Shown: positions 52,066 to 61,760 of the stretch, one piece after another
Layout of the letters: each line of letters begins with the position of its first letter
Position numbering within the stretch: position 1 is the stretch's first letter
Assembly (NCBI GenBank): GCA_022747635.1
Contig: JAKTNV010000006.1
Span: forward strand, 92,635,734 to 92,699,733
Direction of reading: 5' to 3'
DNA from: Hetaerina americana
Taxonomy: Eukaryota > Arthropoda > Insecta > Odonata > Calopterygidae
Length of the DNA stretch: 64,000 nucleotides
Made by a program: the position numbers and the translations under genes
Notes under the pieces: generated by a model
The model's input: the letters and a program-made list of their open reading frames with translations, nothing else
What the model was told of the DNA's origin: nothing
Databases searched by the model: none

Positions 52066-52136
52066 GTGAGTAACGATTAATATATATATAAACATATGAT
52101 TTATTGTATACAAAGTTTTCGTTTTTACCTTTGTAG
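52066..52136 (+). other. Candidate 71 bp intron after the dUTPase stop
   Basis: A perfect GTGAGT donor at 52,066 and a TTTGTAG acceptor ending at 52,136. The next ATG is two bases on. Confidence 0.65.
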
Positions 52137-52137
52137 G

Positions 52138-52612
52138 ATGGAGTCCACCCCCTCAACCACGACGCTTAACAGCACCCCCACTGTCAGCGTAACCACCTCC
52201 ACCTCAACGTCACCCGAAGCGTTGACCTCTTCATCAACTTCTGTGGTAGCTTTTTTAACTGGTTATATCAAATTTTAATAATGCTCGAAGTGTAATTAAT
52301 ATCTACTGACGGTACCTATTTTTATTCTGGCAGGCTAGCATCCGGGAAAGATTCTTTCGGTTGCGGGAGGAGGGGTCATTTCTGAAGAAGGAGGATTTGG
52401 AGGAGGAAACCCGCTACCGGGTGGAGAAGGTGGAGATGATGACCACCCGATTCGGGGAGGGGGTGGTGGCGACAATCTTTTTTCGGGGGAGGGAGAAGAA
52501 ACTTTTTCTCCCCCGAATGTTTACAATGACGGTGGGGGAGGTTATGATTTATAATTATAGCCAAGAAAAGTTTTTTATATGTAAAAAAAATAATCAAATA
52601 AAAATTATTTGA
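52138..52612 (+). CDS. Probable OB-fold single-strand DNA-binding-like protein, two exons
   Basis: Exon A (52,138-52,245) encodes a Ser/Thr-rich start (MESTPSTTTLNSTPTVSV). Exon B (52,334-52,612) follows a TTCTGGCAG acceptor in phase, giving about 128 residues. Exon B reads ETRYRVEKVEMMTTRFGEGV, VATIFFRG, and KKLFLPRMF, resembling small Polinton-associated proteins with a YxI..V.TRFG..V.A......FLP pattern that I take as OB-like; this is from memory. An AATAAA (52,597-52,602) overlaps the final codons. Exon 1 of the dUTPase can also join here in frame. Confidence 0.65.
52597..52602 (+). terminator. Polyadenylation signal of the dUTPase/OB unit
   Basis: AATAAA overlapping the 3' end of the last frame. 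Confidence 0.6.
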
Positions 52613-52689
52613 AACAAAATGTTCGTTTTAATATATATGAATTTCCACAATTTTGTATCCCTATTCCTTAGAGAAAACATTATATATTT

Positions 52690-53185
52690 GGTCCACCTAT
52701 TTGGTATATCAAAGTTTTAGAAATTGGGAATGTTATACCCTTATGTCTGGTATCGTACAGAATTTTAAAAATGGTACCTCAATTAGGGATTTTTCCATAC
52801 CCTTAGTTTTCCAAGGGTAAACACTTATAATTTTACGGGTAATTCAATGCGGAATAGATAACTAAATTTTCCCTGATAAACTTTCAAATTTAAACCATAT
52901 TTTTATCTAGAGGGTTTTTTGTAAACGCCACCGCCTAATTCTTATCCTTTCTTTTAGGAATAGTGACCTACCTATTTGGTATATCAAACTTTTAGAAATT
53001 GGGAATAGTAAACACTTATGCTCCGTATCATATAGCATTTTGAAAAGGGTACTTCAGTCGGAGATTTTACTATACCCTTATTACCCTAGGGTGAACCCTA
53101 ATATTTTTACGATTAATTCCACGCGGAATCGGTAGCCAGCTGTTTTCTGATAAACATTCAAATTTAAATCATATTTTTATCTCTT
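52690..53185. repeat. Two diverged direct repeats of about 275 bp
   Basis: CTATTTGGTATATCAAA, then TTTTAGAAATTGGGAAT, then a CGTAT-AT word, a GGTAC-TCA word and TTTAAA-CATATTTTTATCT recur at about 52,699 and 52,974. The copies differ at many positions. No coding potential. Confidence 0.75.
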
Positions 53186-54002
53186 CAAACAACGGAGTTA
53201 TTGAGCATAATTCCCGAAAATTTCGGCTTTTTTGGCCATAGGGCCAAAACCACTGGTCCGATCGGTCTGAAAGTTCTGGAAAATACTGAGTACGAAAGTA
53301 CTGAGTACCCCCACGGTGCTCAACCCGCTAAGGGGTACATAGGGGGTGTCCTTTCGACAATGATATTCCCGTACCCTGAAAACCCTTGGATACCCTGGAA
53401 AGGGTCTCCGGTTTTCTCGCCGGGAATCGAAGGCGGGCATTGAGAGTGACCCATCTTCACATTTGCTCGCTTCTAGAGCGTATAGAAAAAATGAAAAAAA
53501 ATCCGAAAAGCCAATTTGGCTAACGGGTCATACTTACCCCCACAGCTTTTGGTGTTAGCCCCACGGAGGAAGATCTCATCTGGAACCCTACACGATGATT
53601 AGGTGGGCCTATAGACCGGGACTATTTCCCGATCTGCTGGCGACCTAACGCCGATCCGTCCCCTTTATATACTGCGTAGAAAGTGTGGTGGAAAGGGAAA
53701 AAGCTAAGGGGTGAGGGATGGGCGTTTCCCGGTTAACGCAATTCTACTCTCTCTTCATGCCCTCCGCTTTAAATGTCAATTTCCGAATAGGAGAAGGAGA
53801 CTGATTAATAATAGAATGAGAGAATAGCAAAGCGGAATTGAAGAGAAATAGCGGGAATTTCAAAAAATTAGGTCTTGAGAACTTTAATTAATTTTTACGG
53901 GCTTATTTAAAGTGCTATCAAAAAAATAATAAGGACCTTTTTAACATATAATCACGTTGTCTTTCCATTATTTTTGTTTATTTGTTGTTATCGTTATTAT
54001 TA
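53186..54002. other. Noncoding right-end region, partly GC-rich
   Basis: From 53,186 to about 53,720 the base composition is clearly richer in GC than the rest of the right end. It holds a short perfect hairpin with a GAAA loop (53,289-53,302) and a TTTATATACT word near 53,664. Open frames on both strands of 53,198-53,443 mirror each other and lack motifs. No gene is supported. Confidence 0.5.
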
Positions 54003-54487
54003 AACGAGATATTTGATAAAATCTATATATTGTCCAATATAAAGAGGACTCTTTAAGGCATTAATCTGAAGTATAATTAGCTCTTCTTTCACTTGGCACC
54101 GTTTGTTGTACTCTACAATCGATAGTTCTGGAGATATAAGAGGCGATGGCCTTGGGTCATGATTTTTCCTGCATGGGTTGGGTTGACGTTGTACAACTAG
54201 ATTGCATATGAAGGAAAATGCTCCCTCCCCCCTCTTTCACGTGACGTTATTTGTTTTTCTCTACGACCGATAGTTGTTGATGTATCCGGGTTTGAGTTTC
54301 AAGGTGAAACTTGCGCCAGGATGATTTTTCCTGCGTGGGTTGGGTTGACGTGATGCAATTATATTGCCTGTGAAGGATAAATGCCCCCCTCTTTCACGTG
54401 ACGTCATTTGTTTTTCTCTGCGACCGATAGTTCCGGGTTGGAATGTCAAGGTCAAACCTGCGCCAGGACAAACATTTTCCCCCTACT
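54003..54487. repeat. Right terminal inverted repeat of the Polinton
   Basis: Complement of the left TIR, including the two internal direct repeats and the CRE/E-box sites. It differs from the left copy mainly in its inner 115 bp. Confidence 0.95.
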
Positions 54488-54493
54488 GTGGAA
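54488..54493. repeat. Target site duplication (right) of the Polinton
   Basis: GTGGAA, matching 37,364-37,369. Confidence 0.95.
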
Positions 54494-54789
54494 TAATGGT
54501 ACCATGATATCTTCTTTACCTACTCTACGTCCCAGACTTTCCTGTACCCTTTACTAGTTTATAACTATCATGGCAGTTTTTGAAATCAGACTGATTTTAT
54601 GACTATGACAATGTGATAGGGACCTAAGAACGTACATAATGGGCATAAGTATATATGCTCATAGCCGAATAAAGGTAAATAAGTGCACCTATGAATAATT
54701 AAATGAATACTTTTCACTTTAAACCATTCATAGGTGTTTAAATATGGTTCATTACATTTTTCGCATTCTAGAAATAGCGGGACGTTAAC

Positions 54790-55384
54790 TTTCGAATAAT
54801 TATTGTGACGTGTATTCTAAAAGGAACCGAATTGAAAAACGGCACAGGAGAACTTGTCATATATTTGCATAACTATAGAATCGCGACAGATCATACATCC
54901 GTACATTAATAGTTATTCTTGAATGTTTACATCGTAAAAATGCTTATTCTAAATCTTTTGACACGGATCTTTGAAATGAACGAACGGAACAGTGATGTTT
55001 CGATTCATTTATTTCGGTGTCAATTTAATATCAAAGGATGCCATTGATACTACATCAGCTCATAAACATTTTTAAAAGGCGGATTCCGATTTTCCTTGAC
55101 TCAGCGGTGAATTACATCAGATTCATCGCGAAATAGGTTTTTATATTTGTGACCCGGATGAAAATCATCTCTTTCCATACAAATCGATTCTATTTCCAAT
55201 AAAAAAAAACTGCCAAACAAATGAAGAACGAAATGCAAGAGGCCAGCTGACAATTTGTGTATTTTGTGTCCAATTCCTATTGTGATAACTTTAAATAATA
55301 CGTGAAGAAATGTGTTGAAGGGGGCATTGTACTTCTATAGTTAGTTTTTCGTAAAATCCTTCTTTGTACTTTAAAACGATCAGA
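54790..55384. repeat. Promoter-region duplicate upstream of the intact ZAD gene
   Basis: Resembles 16,790-17,346 upstream of the broken ZAD copy. It probably holds the gene's promoter and 5' leader; no TATA box stands out. From 54,494 to 54,790 nothing is recognised. Confidence 0.6.
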
Positions 55385-55519
55385 ATGTGCGATAAAGCCG
55401 AATTTGAACTATGTAGATTGTGCTTAAACAGTAGTGGAGTGTTGATCAATGTTTTTGGCGATAATAGTGAATTACAATTCATGTTGGAATATACTATAGA
55501 GGATTTACTAGATGTTAAA
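55385..55519 (+). CDS. ZAD zinc-finger gene, exon 1
   Basis: ATG at 55,385 with 45 codons (MCDKAEFELCRLCLNSSGVL, then ELQFMLEYTIEDLLDVK) and a GTAAGT donor at 55,520. CRLC supplies the first Cys pair of the ZAD domain, which binds zinc and mediates dimer formation in insect zinc-finger transcription factors. The phase is 0 and exon 2 continues the domain. No lesion is seen, unlike the two other copies. Confidence 0.85.
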
Positions 55520-55701
55520 GTAAGTTTAATTGCCTATTTCACGTGCTTATTTTAATTATGTGTTTTAAGAAATTTTTGGTTAATTGAGTTATTAGTTGTT
55601 TTATGTATTCCGTAGCTGTTGTCAAAAAGTGTAGTGATATTATGGAAAAAGGAGCATCGTGCAATCGGTGTTTAATATTTATTTTTTAAATATGTGTTTA
55701 G

Positions 55702-55875
55702 GTTGTGGAGGATACAAATTATCCCTGGTTGGTGTGTTCTAATTGCATGGAGAAACTTACGGAATTCCGGCTGTTTAAGCGTCGATGTGCCGAGTGTTTT
55801 TCTGAATTCTATAATCGCATCCAAGAGGGGTGCAATCCAACAGCAACGAAAGACTGGATGTCCAGTCGAGAGGAG
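55702..55875 (+). CDS. ZAD zinc-finger gene, exon 2
   Basis: 58 codons (VVEDTNYPWLVCSNCMEKLT, FRLFKRRCAECFSEFYNRIQ, EGCNPTATKD) between a TTTAG acceptor and a GTCAGT donor, in phase 0 with exon 1. CSNC gives the second Cys pair. The two exons form a full ZAD of about 100 residues. Downstream the intron holds an inverted-repeat element (56,262-57,062) and LINE fragments. From 55,876 to 56,248 nothing else is recognised. Confidence 0.85.
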
Positions 55876-56248
55876 GTCAGTTGTATTCATTAAATGGAAC
55901 ATGTCAACAACGAGTACATCTTTCGGCAAAAAGGAATATTTCGTAACATTTTCTTGGATTAATTTGTAGAAAAACCAATCTCTTGGCAATACGATGGATA
56001 GAAGTAATCCCAGTCATTTAATATGTTAGTGAAAATAATTTATCTCGCAAAAGGGAAAAATGTAAGCATTTAATGAATGAATTTTCGGATAATTGGTCAC
56101 GAATGAATTATGTTTGTTTGAAAAGTTTTGAAAGTGCAGTTTTAATCACTTATTAGAATTAAAGATAAAAATTATTCAGACACCGTCGAAAAGTTTGGCT
56201 TTTTGTATGAATTATTTTACCAAATCTTATCCTCTCTTATTTCCAGAC

Positions 56249-56261
56249 ATGTTTTAGCTAT
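56249..56261. repeat. 13 bp target duplication, left
   Basis: ATGTTTTAGCTAT, repeated exactly at 57,063-57,075 around the inverted-repeat element. Confidence 0.85.
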
Positions 56262-57062
56262 TCGAGAAGTTCTCTCGGGTTTCCCACCGGGTCAGGTTGC
56301 AGTACACTGACGTTTCGAAGGCTGACTCTGCCATCGTCTTCAGGGTGAAGTATTGAGCTTCAGCCGTATCATTGTCAGCCCTTGCGGGCGCATAGTATAC
56401 CGTCCCGGTGGGCGATAGATTTCAGATTTAAAGGTTTTTATTTCCGTATTTATAGAGTACAGTGCAAAGAATATATAAACAATATGTAAACATAACAAAA
56501 ACAACATGGAAACCCCGTTATAGGATAATAATCCTATGGAAATATAATAATGGAAAGAAGCTGTTGAAATCAGACTTGACACCAAAACTTTCAACAGAGA
56601 CAATGGCTTCCAAATCAGCAAAACATGGAAGCCAGTGCTAAAGAAAATTAAGAATGCAAGGGAACGCACCCGATTGGCCGTAGCGGAGCACACTAACGCT
56701 TCTGGCCAATCAGGGCACACCTGAGCCCCGGTGGAGTGTATAAATACCAGGCCTTTTTCATGCTCCACTTAGTATTAAGTTTCTCGTTTCCCACAAACAT
56801 ACACGCATACTATTGTCAGGTTTTTGCAATGCCAAGGGTTTTATTTATGTAAAATGACCGGTAAAGGTGGGTATCGCCCACCGGTACGGTTTAATGTGCG
56901 CCCGCAAGGGCTGACAATGATACGGGCGAGCATGCTCAATACTTCACCCTGAAGACGATGACATAGTCAGCCTTCGAAACATCGGTGTACTGCAACCTGA
57001 CCCGGTGGGAAACCCGAGAGAACTTCTTGAATACCATACGCCGGAAAACCTGAGATCCTTCA
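56262..57062. mobile_element. Inverted-repeat retroelement with hammerhead-like motifs (801 bp)
   Basis: About 56,262-56,402 is the inverted complement of about 56,895-57,040. Each arm holds a CTGAAGA core, an extra C, a stem (GATGGC with GCCTTC in the left arm) and GAAAC, on minus and plus respectively. A 13 bp target duplication and 5' loss of about 20 bp in one arm fit target-primed insertion. The 490 bp centre has no recognised protein. This looks like a non-autonomous relative of PLE terminal repeats, comparable in layout to PLE B. Confidence 0.65.
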
Positions 57063-57075
57063 ATGTTTTAGCTAT
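57063..57075. repeat. 13 bp target duplication, right
   Basis: ATGTTTTAGCTAT, matching 56,249-56,261. Confidence 0.85.
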
Positions 57076-57269
57076 ATTTTTATTCTATTAACAGCAAAAC
57101 GCCAATCATATTAGACAAATAACAATCAGTTTGCCTTTGTGTACGTTGCACCAATTTTCCCCTTACTCTTTATCCATATCCTCAGACTGCATCATCAGAG
57201 TGGTTCTTTTTTTCGATATTTTATTTACTTTGATTATATTATTTTAATCTTATGCTTAATTCTGTGTAA

Positions 57270-57700
57270 CTTGGTGTTTAGAGATTATTCATGCTGTTCC
57301 TAAATGTTTGCCTCACCATAATTAATAAGGCAACTGATACCTTCCTCAGTCACCTAGAATCATTTTCCATGTATACCTATGCCTTTTTAGGTATTGAAAC
57401 CATATGTTGGTGATGACTAACCCCTGTCACCCTCTTGTAGAACTCAATTGCTTTCTCCCGGCAGTCATTCATTGAGCCTAAACCATAGTCCCCCACCTCT
57501 TCACCATGTCATCCTTTGCCTTTTATTGTATTCTAATTTGCAGTCAATATCAAATGTTTCCCTGCATGAACATATGCCCTATTATGCCCTCCAACTGATG
57601 ATATCCTATCAACTTATTTCTCCTGATGATTGCATGGTGGAATGTAGACCTTAACAACGGCTGTCTGTCAGTTCTGTGTCGACATCTACCGATTATTAGC
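57270..57700 (-). pseudogene. Non-LTR endonuclease fragment (RTE/CRAFT-type)
   Basis: The minus strand reads broken pieces of the endonuclease of RTE-like elements: SNHQEK near 57,640, GDYGLGSMND near 57,480, then EKAIEF and HHQH and a KKA-VYMEN segment in shifting frames. It matches the relic at 1,600-2,260. It lies in an intron of the ZAD gene, opposite in direction. Confidence 0.6.
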
Positions 57701-57837
57701 TATCAGTTACAGGATCATAATTAATTATGCTTTTATCAATATTTTTTACAGTATTACTTATGAATTTCAGGTAATGACATCTGGGGCTTAGTATTTGGTT
57801 AACTCTAACATTAATTACCAAACCGACCTTCATGTAG

Positions 57838-58073
57838 ACTGCTGTATTAATGGCTTATAAGGAGGAGAGTAACGTCCTGAGCCATGACAGCAATGATGCG
57901 GAGAAGGAAGGAGGGGATATGGTTGATGATAGGTTGTACAAAGTGTGGCCATTTAGTAGTGCTGTAGTATCCCCTAATCATTCAGTTCAAACAGCAATGA
58001 TTAAGAAGGATAACATTTATGCAGCGGACACTTGGATGAATTGGATGGCTGCTCTCGATCACGACATCTAGGT
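57838..58073 (+). CDS. Candidate ZAD-gene exon (acidic)
   Basis: After a CATGTAG acceptor an open stretch (from 57,850) encodes YKEESNVLSHDSNDAEKEGG and a DDRLYKVWPF segment. Two donor choices exist: GTTGTA at 57,933 and GTAAAA near 58,074. The in-frame TAG sits exactly at the second donor, so the phase would have to differ or the first donor be used. It fits the usual acidic region between ZAD and fingers, but the borders are unsure. Confidence 0.4.
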
Positions 58074-58249
58074 AAAAGAATGGAGCAATTATGCACTGCA
58101 GTCATAACAGATTATGTTTTACAAAGTTTATTGCCATATTGTCTTAAAGTGATTAAGTTTTTTAGTGCTTCTCTAATATTAGTTTAGCTTGAAAGATTTG
58201 TAGCCCAGATGCTCTTAATTACATGAAGAATATCAATAACATAACAATG

Positions 58250-58680
58250 TATCAATGTATTTTGTCGGGTCTATCTGTGTTGGAAAGGGGTAATTCCAGT
58301 ATTAGGGAGAGGCATTCAAACAATAAATTGTTATCTAAATGACCTGTTTTTAAATTCTTCTTGATTTTGAGCTCTTTCCTCTTGTCCATCCTCATTCCTT
58401 TTTCCATCTGGTGTAAGAGTTCCAGGTTGAGACAAACCCCCAACCCACTGTAAACCAACCAAGCAACTTTCCTGATGCTTAACACCCCTCTCATCCCTCT
58501 CCATCAACGCCGATTGCAACTCCATTTTTTTTGTCTCCCTCCTCTCTCACCTACCCCCCCTCTCCCTCATGATCAGTATGTAAATGGACTGCAACTTGTT
58601 AATTTGTACCTGATGATGACCCTTGAGTTTTGAAACCGGTTGTACGTGAATAAAGGACAGTTAAAAGATACATTTTATTC
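58250..58680 (+). mobile_element. Possible PLE 3' remnant with hammerhead-like motif
   Basis: A CTGATGA core (58,610-58,616) follows GTAC. After one base come a decayed stem II, GAAA, a palindromic ACCGGT and T, then GTAC again, so a GTAC/GTAC stem I is perfect. A pyrimidine-rich stretch precedes it, as in the other PLE ends. No protein is readable with confidence. Confidence 0.45.
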
Positions 58681-58807
58681 TTCATTTAATTAAAATGAAT
58701 TTGTACAACGTTGAGCCGGGAACAATTGAATATTCAGATGCTCTTATTTGAAAATGTTTATCATTTGTCATTTTGTGCATTGTATAATCTTTTCATAAGC
58801 TTGGCAG

Positions 58808-59024
58808 TGAGATGAAGACAGAGATGGATGACAAAGCAATCGACAGTGATGCTGTTGACAGTAATACTGTGGATGTCCAAGATGACATGATCTATGTCAA
58901 AGAGGAGAATGACACTGCTAGTGACTGCTCTGTTGCTGCCAAAAAGGAGGTAGATTTGCCAATGTTCACATCAATGCTAGGAGGTGACAGACATTGGTCT
59001 GGTAATGATGAAGCAAGGAATTTG
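58808..59024 (+). CDS. ZAD-gene acidic exon
   Basis: Between a CTTGGCAG acceptor and a GTGAGT donor, an open frame (KTEMDDKAIDSDAVDSNTVD, then YVKEENDTASDCSVAAKKEV) is rich in Asp and Glu. A YVKEE word of the kind often seen between ZAD and fingers is present. The end of this exon recurs at 4,110-4,140. It is probably exon 4 of the ZAD gene. Confidence 0.6.
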
Positions 59025-59328
59025 GTGAGTGTGCATATTTATGTTGAGTGAATAATAAGCCAGTTGCACATTGAATCCAGTGTCATTCAAAGTAAAACTT
59101 TGTAGTTTCAACTTAAGCCATTTGCTTCTTTTACCATGACCTTTGGACATTTTTAGTTTGTTATCCTTTCATTCTATTTTATTTCATGTTACGATTAGGG
59201 ACTGTTGTTCATATTCTTCTGTTTGCAGTAGTGATGTGCATAATGTAAACTCTTCCATTTTGTCCAAATTAGTTTGTGGAAGTACATAGACATCTCTGCA
59301 TCAGTAATGTTCTTCTTTGATATTGCAG

Positions 59329-59452
59329 GACCCCCCTAATGATGGAGAAATACACTTGTTCCTTAATGAGGAAGTGGACATTAAGGAAGAATGTAATGCT
59401 GACATTCCTCATGAAGGAGGTTGCCTGGGAGTGAATCTGTTGCAGGAACCAG
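59329..59452 (+). CDS. ZAD-gene acidic exon, homologous to 18,516-18,639
   Basis: 124 bp between TATTGCAG and GTAAGG, reading IHLFLNEEVDIKEECNADIP and HEGGCLGVNLLQEP. Same length and phase as the duplicate exon in the broken gene copy. The C2H2 finger exon that should follow is not seen before the retroelements at 59,770 and 60,003; the gene may continue beyond the window or have lost it. Confidence 0.7.
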
Positions 59453-59769
59453 GTAAGGAGACCTCACGACTTACATTTTTACTCTTGCTTGATGCTAATC
59501 TCTTACACTGCCTACAGTGTTGCCCCTTCAGTGATGTAGAACTGTTTGTTGAGCATGCCACCATGATATTTGAAATCAGAATGCAAGTTACCTCATTTTG
59601 GTTATTAATTTGTGAATGGCATCTCAATACCTTTGCCTAATGAGGCATTCACTGTTGTGAACTTCAGTTGTCAAGTTAGGGAAGTTTCTTTGTCAGGGTA
59701 AAGTTTTATCCTCAAAAGCCATAATTCAAGCATGAACATTTTTTCCAAATGCCCCTATGTTACTTTCAA

Positions 59770-59999
59770 ATGCTTCACTCACAATGCTTTTCAGGTCTCC
59801 TGAAATCAACCAAACTAATACTTATATCCTACCGCCACTTTGATGCCCTGCAATTAATCTAGATGCAAAACATGTCCTACTTTTGAAATACTCTAGCATC
59901 CACCTCTTACCTGCTTTTTTAACTCTCTCATCAATTCCCTACTTGTCATGTATTCCCAGCAATGTTTTTTACCTTCTGAAGTTCAAACTATGCCCTAGC
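59770..59999 (+). mobile_element. Penelope-like element C-terminal fragment
   Basis: Plus-strand pieces (LLKSTK, then PSNVFYLLKFKLCPSFNI) match the Cys-rich linker and the first strand of the GIY-YIG domain in the copy at 21,108-22,370 (SSNVVYLLKCQLCPAYYIG). It is broken off by the LINE that starts near 60,003. Confidence 0.6.
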
Positions 60000-60002
60000 T
60001 TT

Positions 60003-61760
60003 AATATTGCGATTTCAAGATGGCGTCAACTTTGGCCGTACAACGATGTGGCTCTTGTAAAACACGACTCGAAGTACGTGATATGGTCGTTAGTTGCGAT
60101 ATTTGCTCAGGTATATATCACCATAAATGCTCCGGCTTAAGTGATATAACATTAAAAGCTCTCTCAGACTGCCATGACATTTACTGGAAGTGTTTTTTAT
60201 GCCGTGTAAATAAGCCCAATATTTACAATATGGCGGCCGACATTGAAAAATTGAAAATGGAGTTACAAGCTCTCCAATCTACCGGATCCGCAGAAAGTAC
60301 TACCTTGCAGCCAATTGCAAAGGAAGCTGTAACGTTGTCTACGGAATTGAAACCTGAAGTCAACGAACAATTAGGCCTCAATAGTGACAACTCCGATTTG
60401 TGCCCCAAAAATGTAAACGCAAAATTTAACACCATGAGTTTTGAATCCATCGTTACTGACGAGGAAGGTTTTCAAAAGGTGAGTTACAAGAGAAACAAAC
60501 GCAAACGAAATACGGTTTTTGGGAGTTGTAAGCAGCCTGCTGTTACGTGCAATTTTGTGGGAGTTCCTCGCAAGACTCTCTTCTACGTTGGTCGTGTCCA
60601 GTCCAATGCAACGCCTGATGACATTGAGAAGCATCTGTCCGGAATATTTCCTGGAAATGACTTCAAATGTGAAAGTTTGAGAGTTGGTGAAGTTTATAGT
60701 TCCTTTAAACTGTGTGCCAATTAGCCTTAAGGATCAACTTCTTAAAGAAGATATTTGGCCAGTAGAAGTGAAAGTTGGGAAATTTTAACCCCCAAAACGG
60801 CGGAAACTGACCCCTACTCATGAAGAGACAGAGAATATTGCTGAAGGGTCAGCTGCGGTGGTAAATCCGAACTCCGAGTTGAAAACTAGTGATGCGCCGG
60901 TATCCACCTCAATAACAAGGGGCCACACCGATAACACTATGGAAAAGTGTTCCTTAGAGAAACGTGTTACCCGCCTCCAAACGGGAATATCAAAACCCAA
61001 GTCCTTTTGACTAGATAGCATTAATTTATTTTGCCAAAATGTGAGATGTCTACGTAATAAGATAACGGAGATAGAGGCAATAGTCAAACATGGTGGCTAC
61101 AATGTGCTATGTTTCAATGAGCACTGGATCACGCAAAATGAATTTGATGTGTATAAAATTAGTGATTTTGGCTTAGCATCTTTCTACTGCCGATCTGTAG
61201 CAAAAAACGGTGGTACCTGTATTTATGTCTTGAAAGGTATGCCCTTCAAGGTAATTGACTTGGACAAATTCTGTCTGGAATTGCACTTTGAAATATCTGC
61301 GATCATATTGAAGGACCTGAATTTGATCATTGCTTCTGTGTATCGCTCCCCTAATGGTGTTTTTGAACACTTCCGCAATCAACTGGAACTAGTACTATCC
61401 CTATTCTTGACTCTGAAAGCCAATATCATAATTTGTGGAGATCTCAGCATTGACATAACACTAAAAACTAGTGATTGTCAGGTTCTTGAAAATCTTTTGC
61501 TTTCTTATAATTTATACTGGGCAAACAAACGGCCTACTCGACTTAACTGGTCTGTTTATTATTCACTGAAGAATGACCAAAGCAAATAACATTCCAATTT
61601 CATTGGTATTTACAGGCTGCCAATCTATATACCTTGAAAATGTTTTCAAAACAGGATTCTATGCACTGGTTGGTATATAAGTTGGTCTCTCAAGACCTCA
61701 GATTAGTGAAGATTTCCAGCAGTTTAATCAATTTCTCAATGACCAGTAGAAGAAACCATA
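60003..61760 (+). mobile_element. Non-LTR retrotransposon, 5' part: PHD-finger ORF1 and endonuclease
   Basis: The frame at 60,020-60,724 starts MASTLAVQRCGSCKTRLEVR and forms a PHD-type finger (CGSC...CDIC...HHKC...CFLC, residues 9-60). A heptad-like segment (ADIEKLKMELQALQS) follows, and it stops early in an RRM-like region (RKTLFYVGRVQSN). From 61,041 an AP-type endonuclease is read (CLRNKITEIEAIV, CFNEHWIT, IIASVYRSPNG, NIIICGDLSID). Beyond 61,590 short RT pieces appear. The element belongs to the PHD-carrying CR1/Jockey-like group. Stops make it inactive. Confidence 0.8.

Larger units (their letters stand above)
37370..54487. mobile_element. Maverick/Polinton DNA transposon, complete (17,118 bp)
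   Basis: Both ends begin AGTAGGGGGAAAATG read inward, the AG start typical of Polintons. Terminal inverted repeats are about 485 bp, and the target duplication is GTGGAA. The full replication and morphogenesis set is present: PolB, integrase, packaging ATPase, protease, major capsid, penton-like and minor proteins, plus dUTPase. No stop or frameshift was found in any recognised gene. The capsid gene set places it near adintovirus-like Polintons, which may form virions. It lies between a degraded zinc-finger exon and the promoter region of the right ZAD gene. Confidence 0.95.

Noticed and set aside
53198..53443. 80-codon open frames on both strands of the same DNA
   Set aside because: Mirror-image frames in a GC-rich noncoding block. 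Neither has a start context, promoter or motif.
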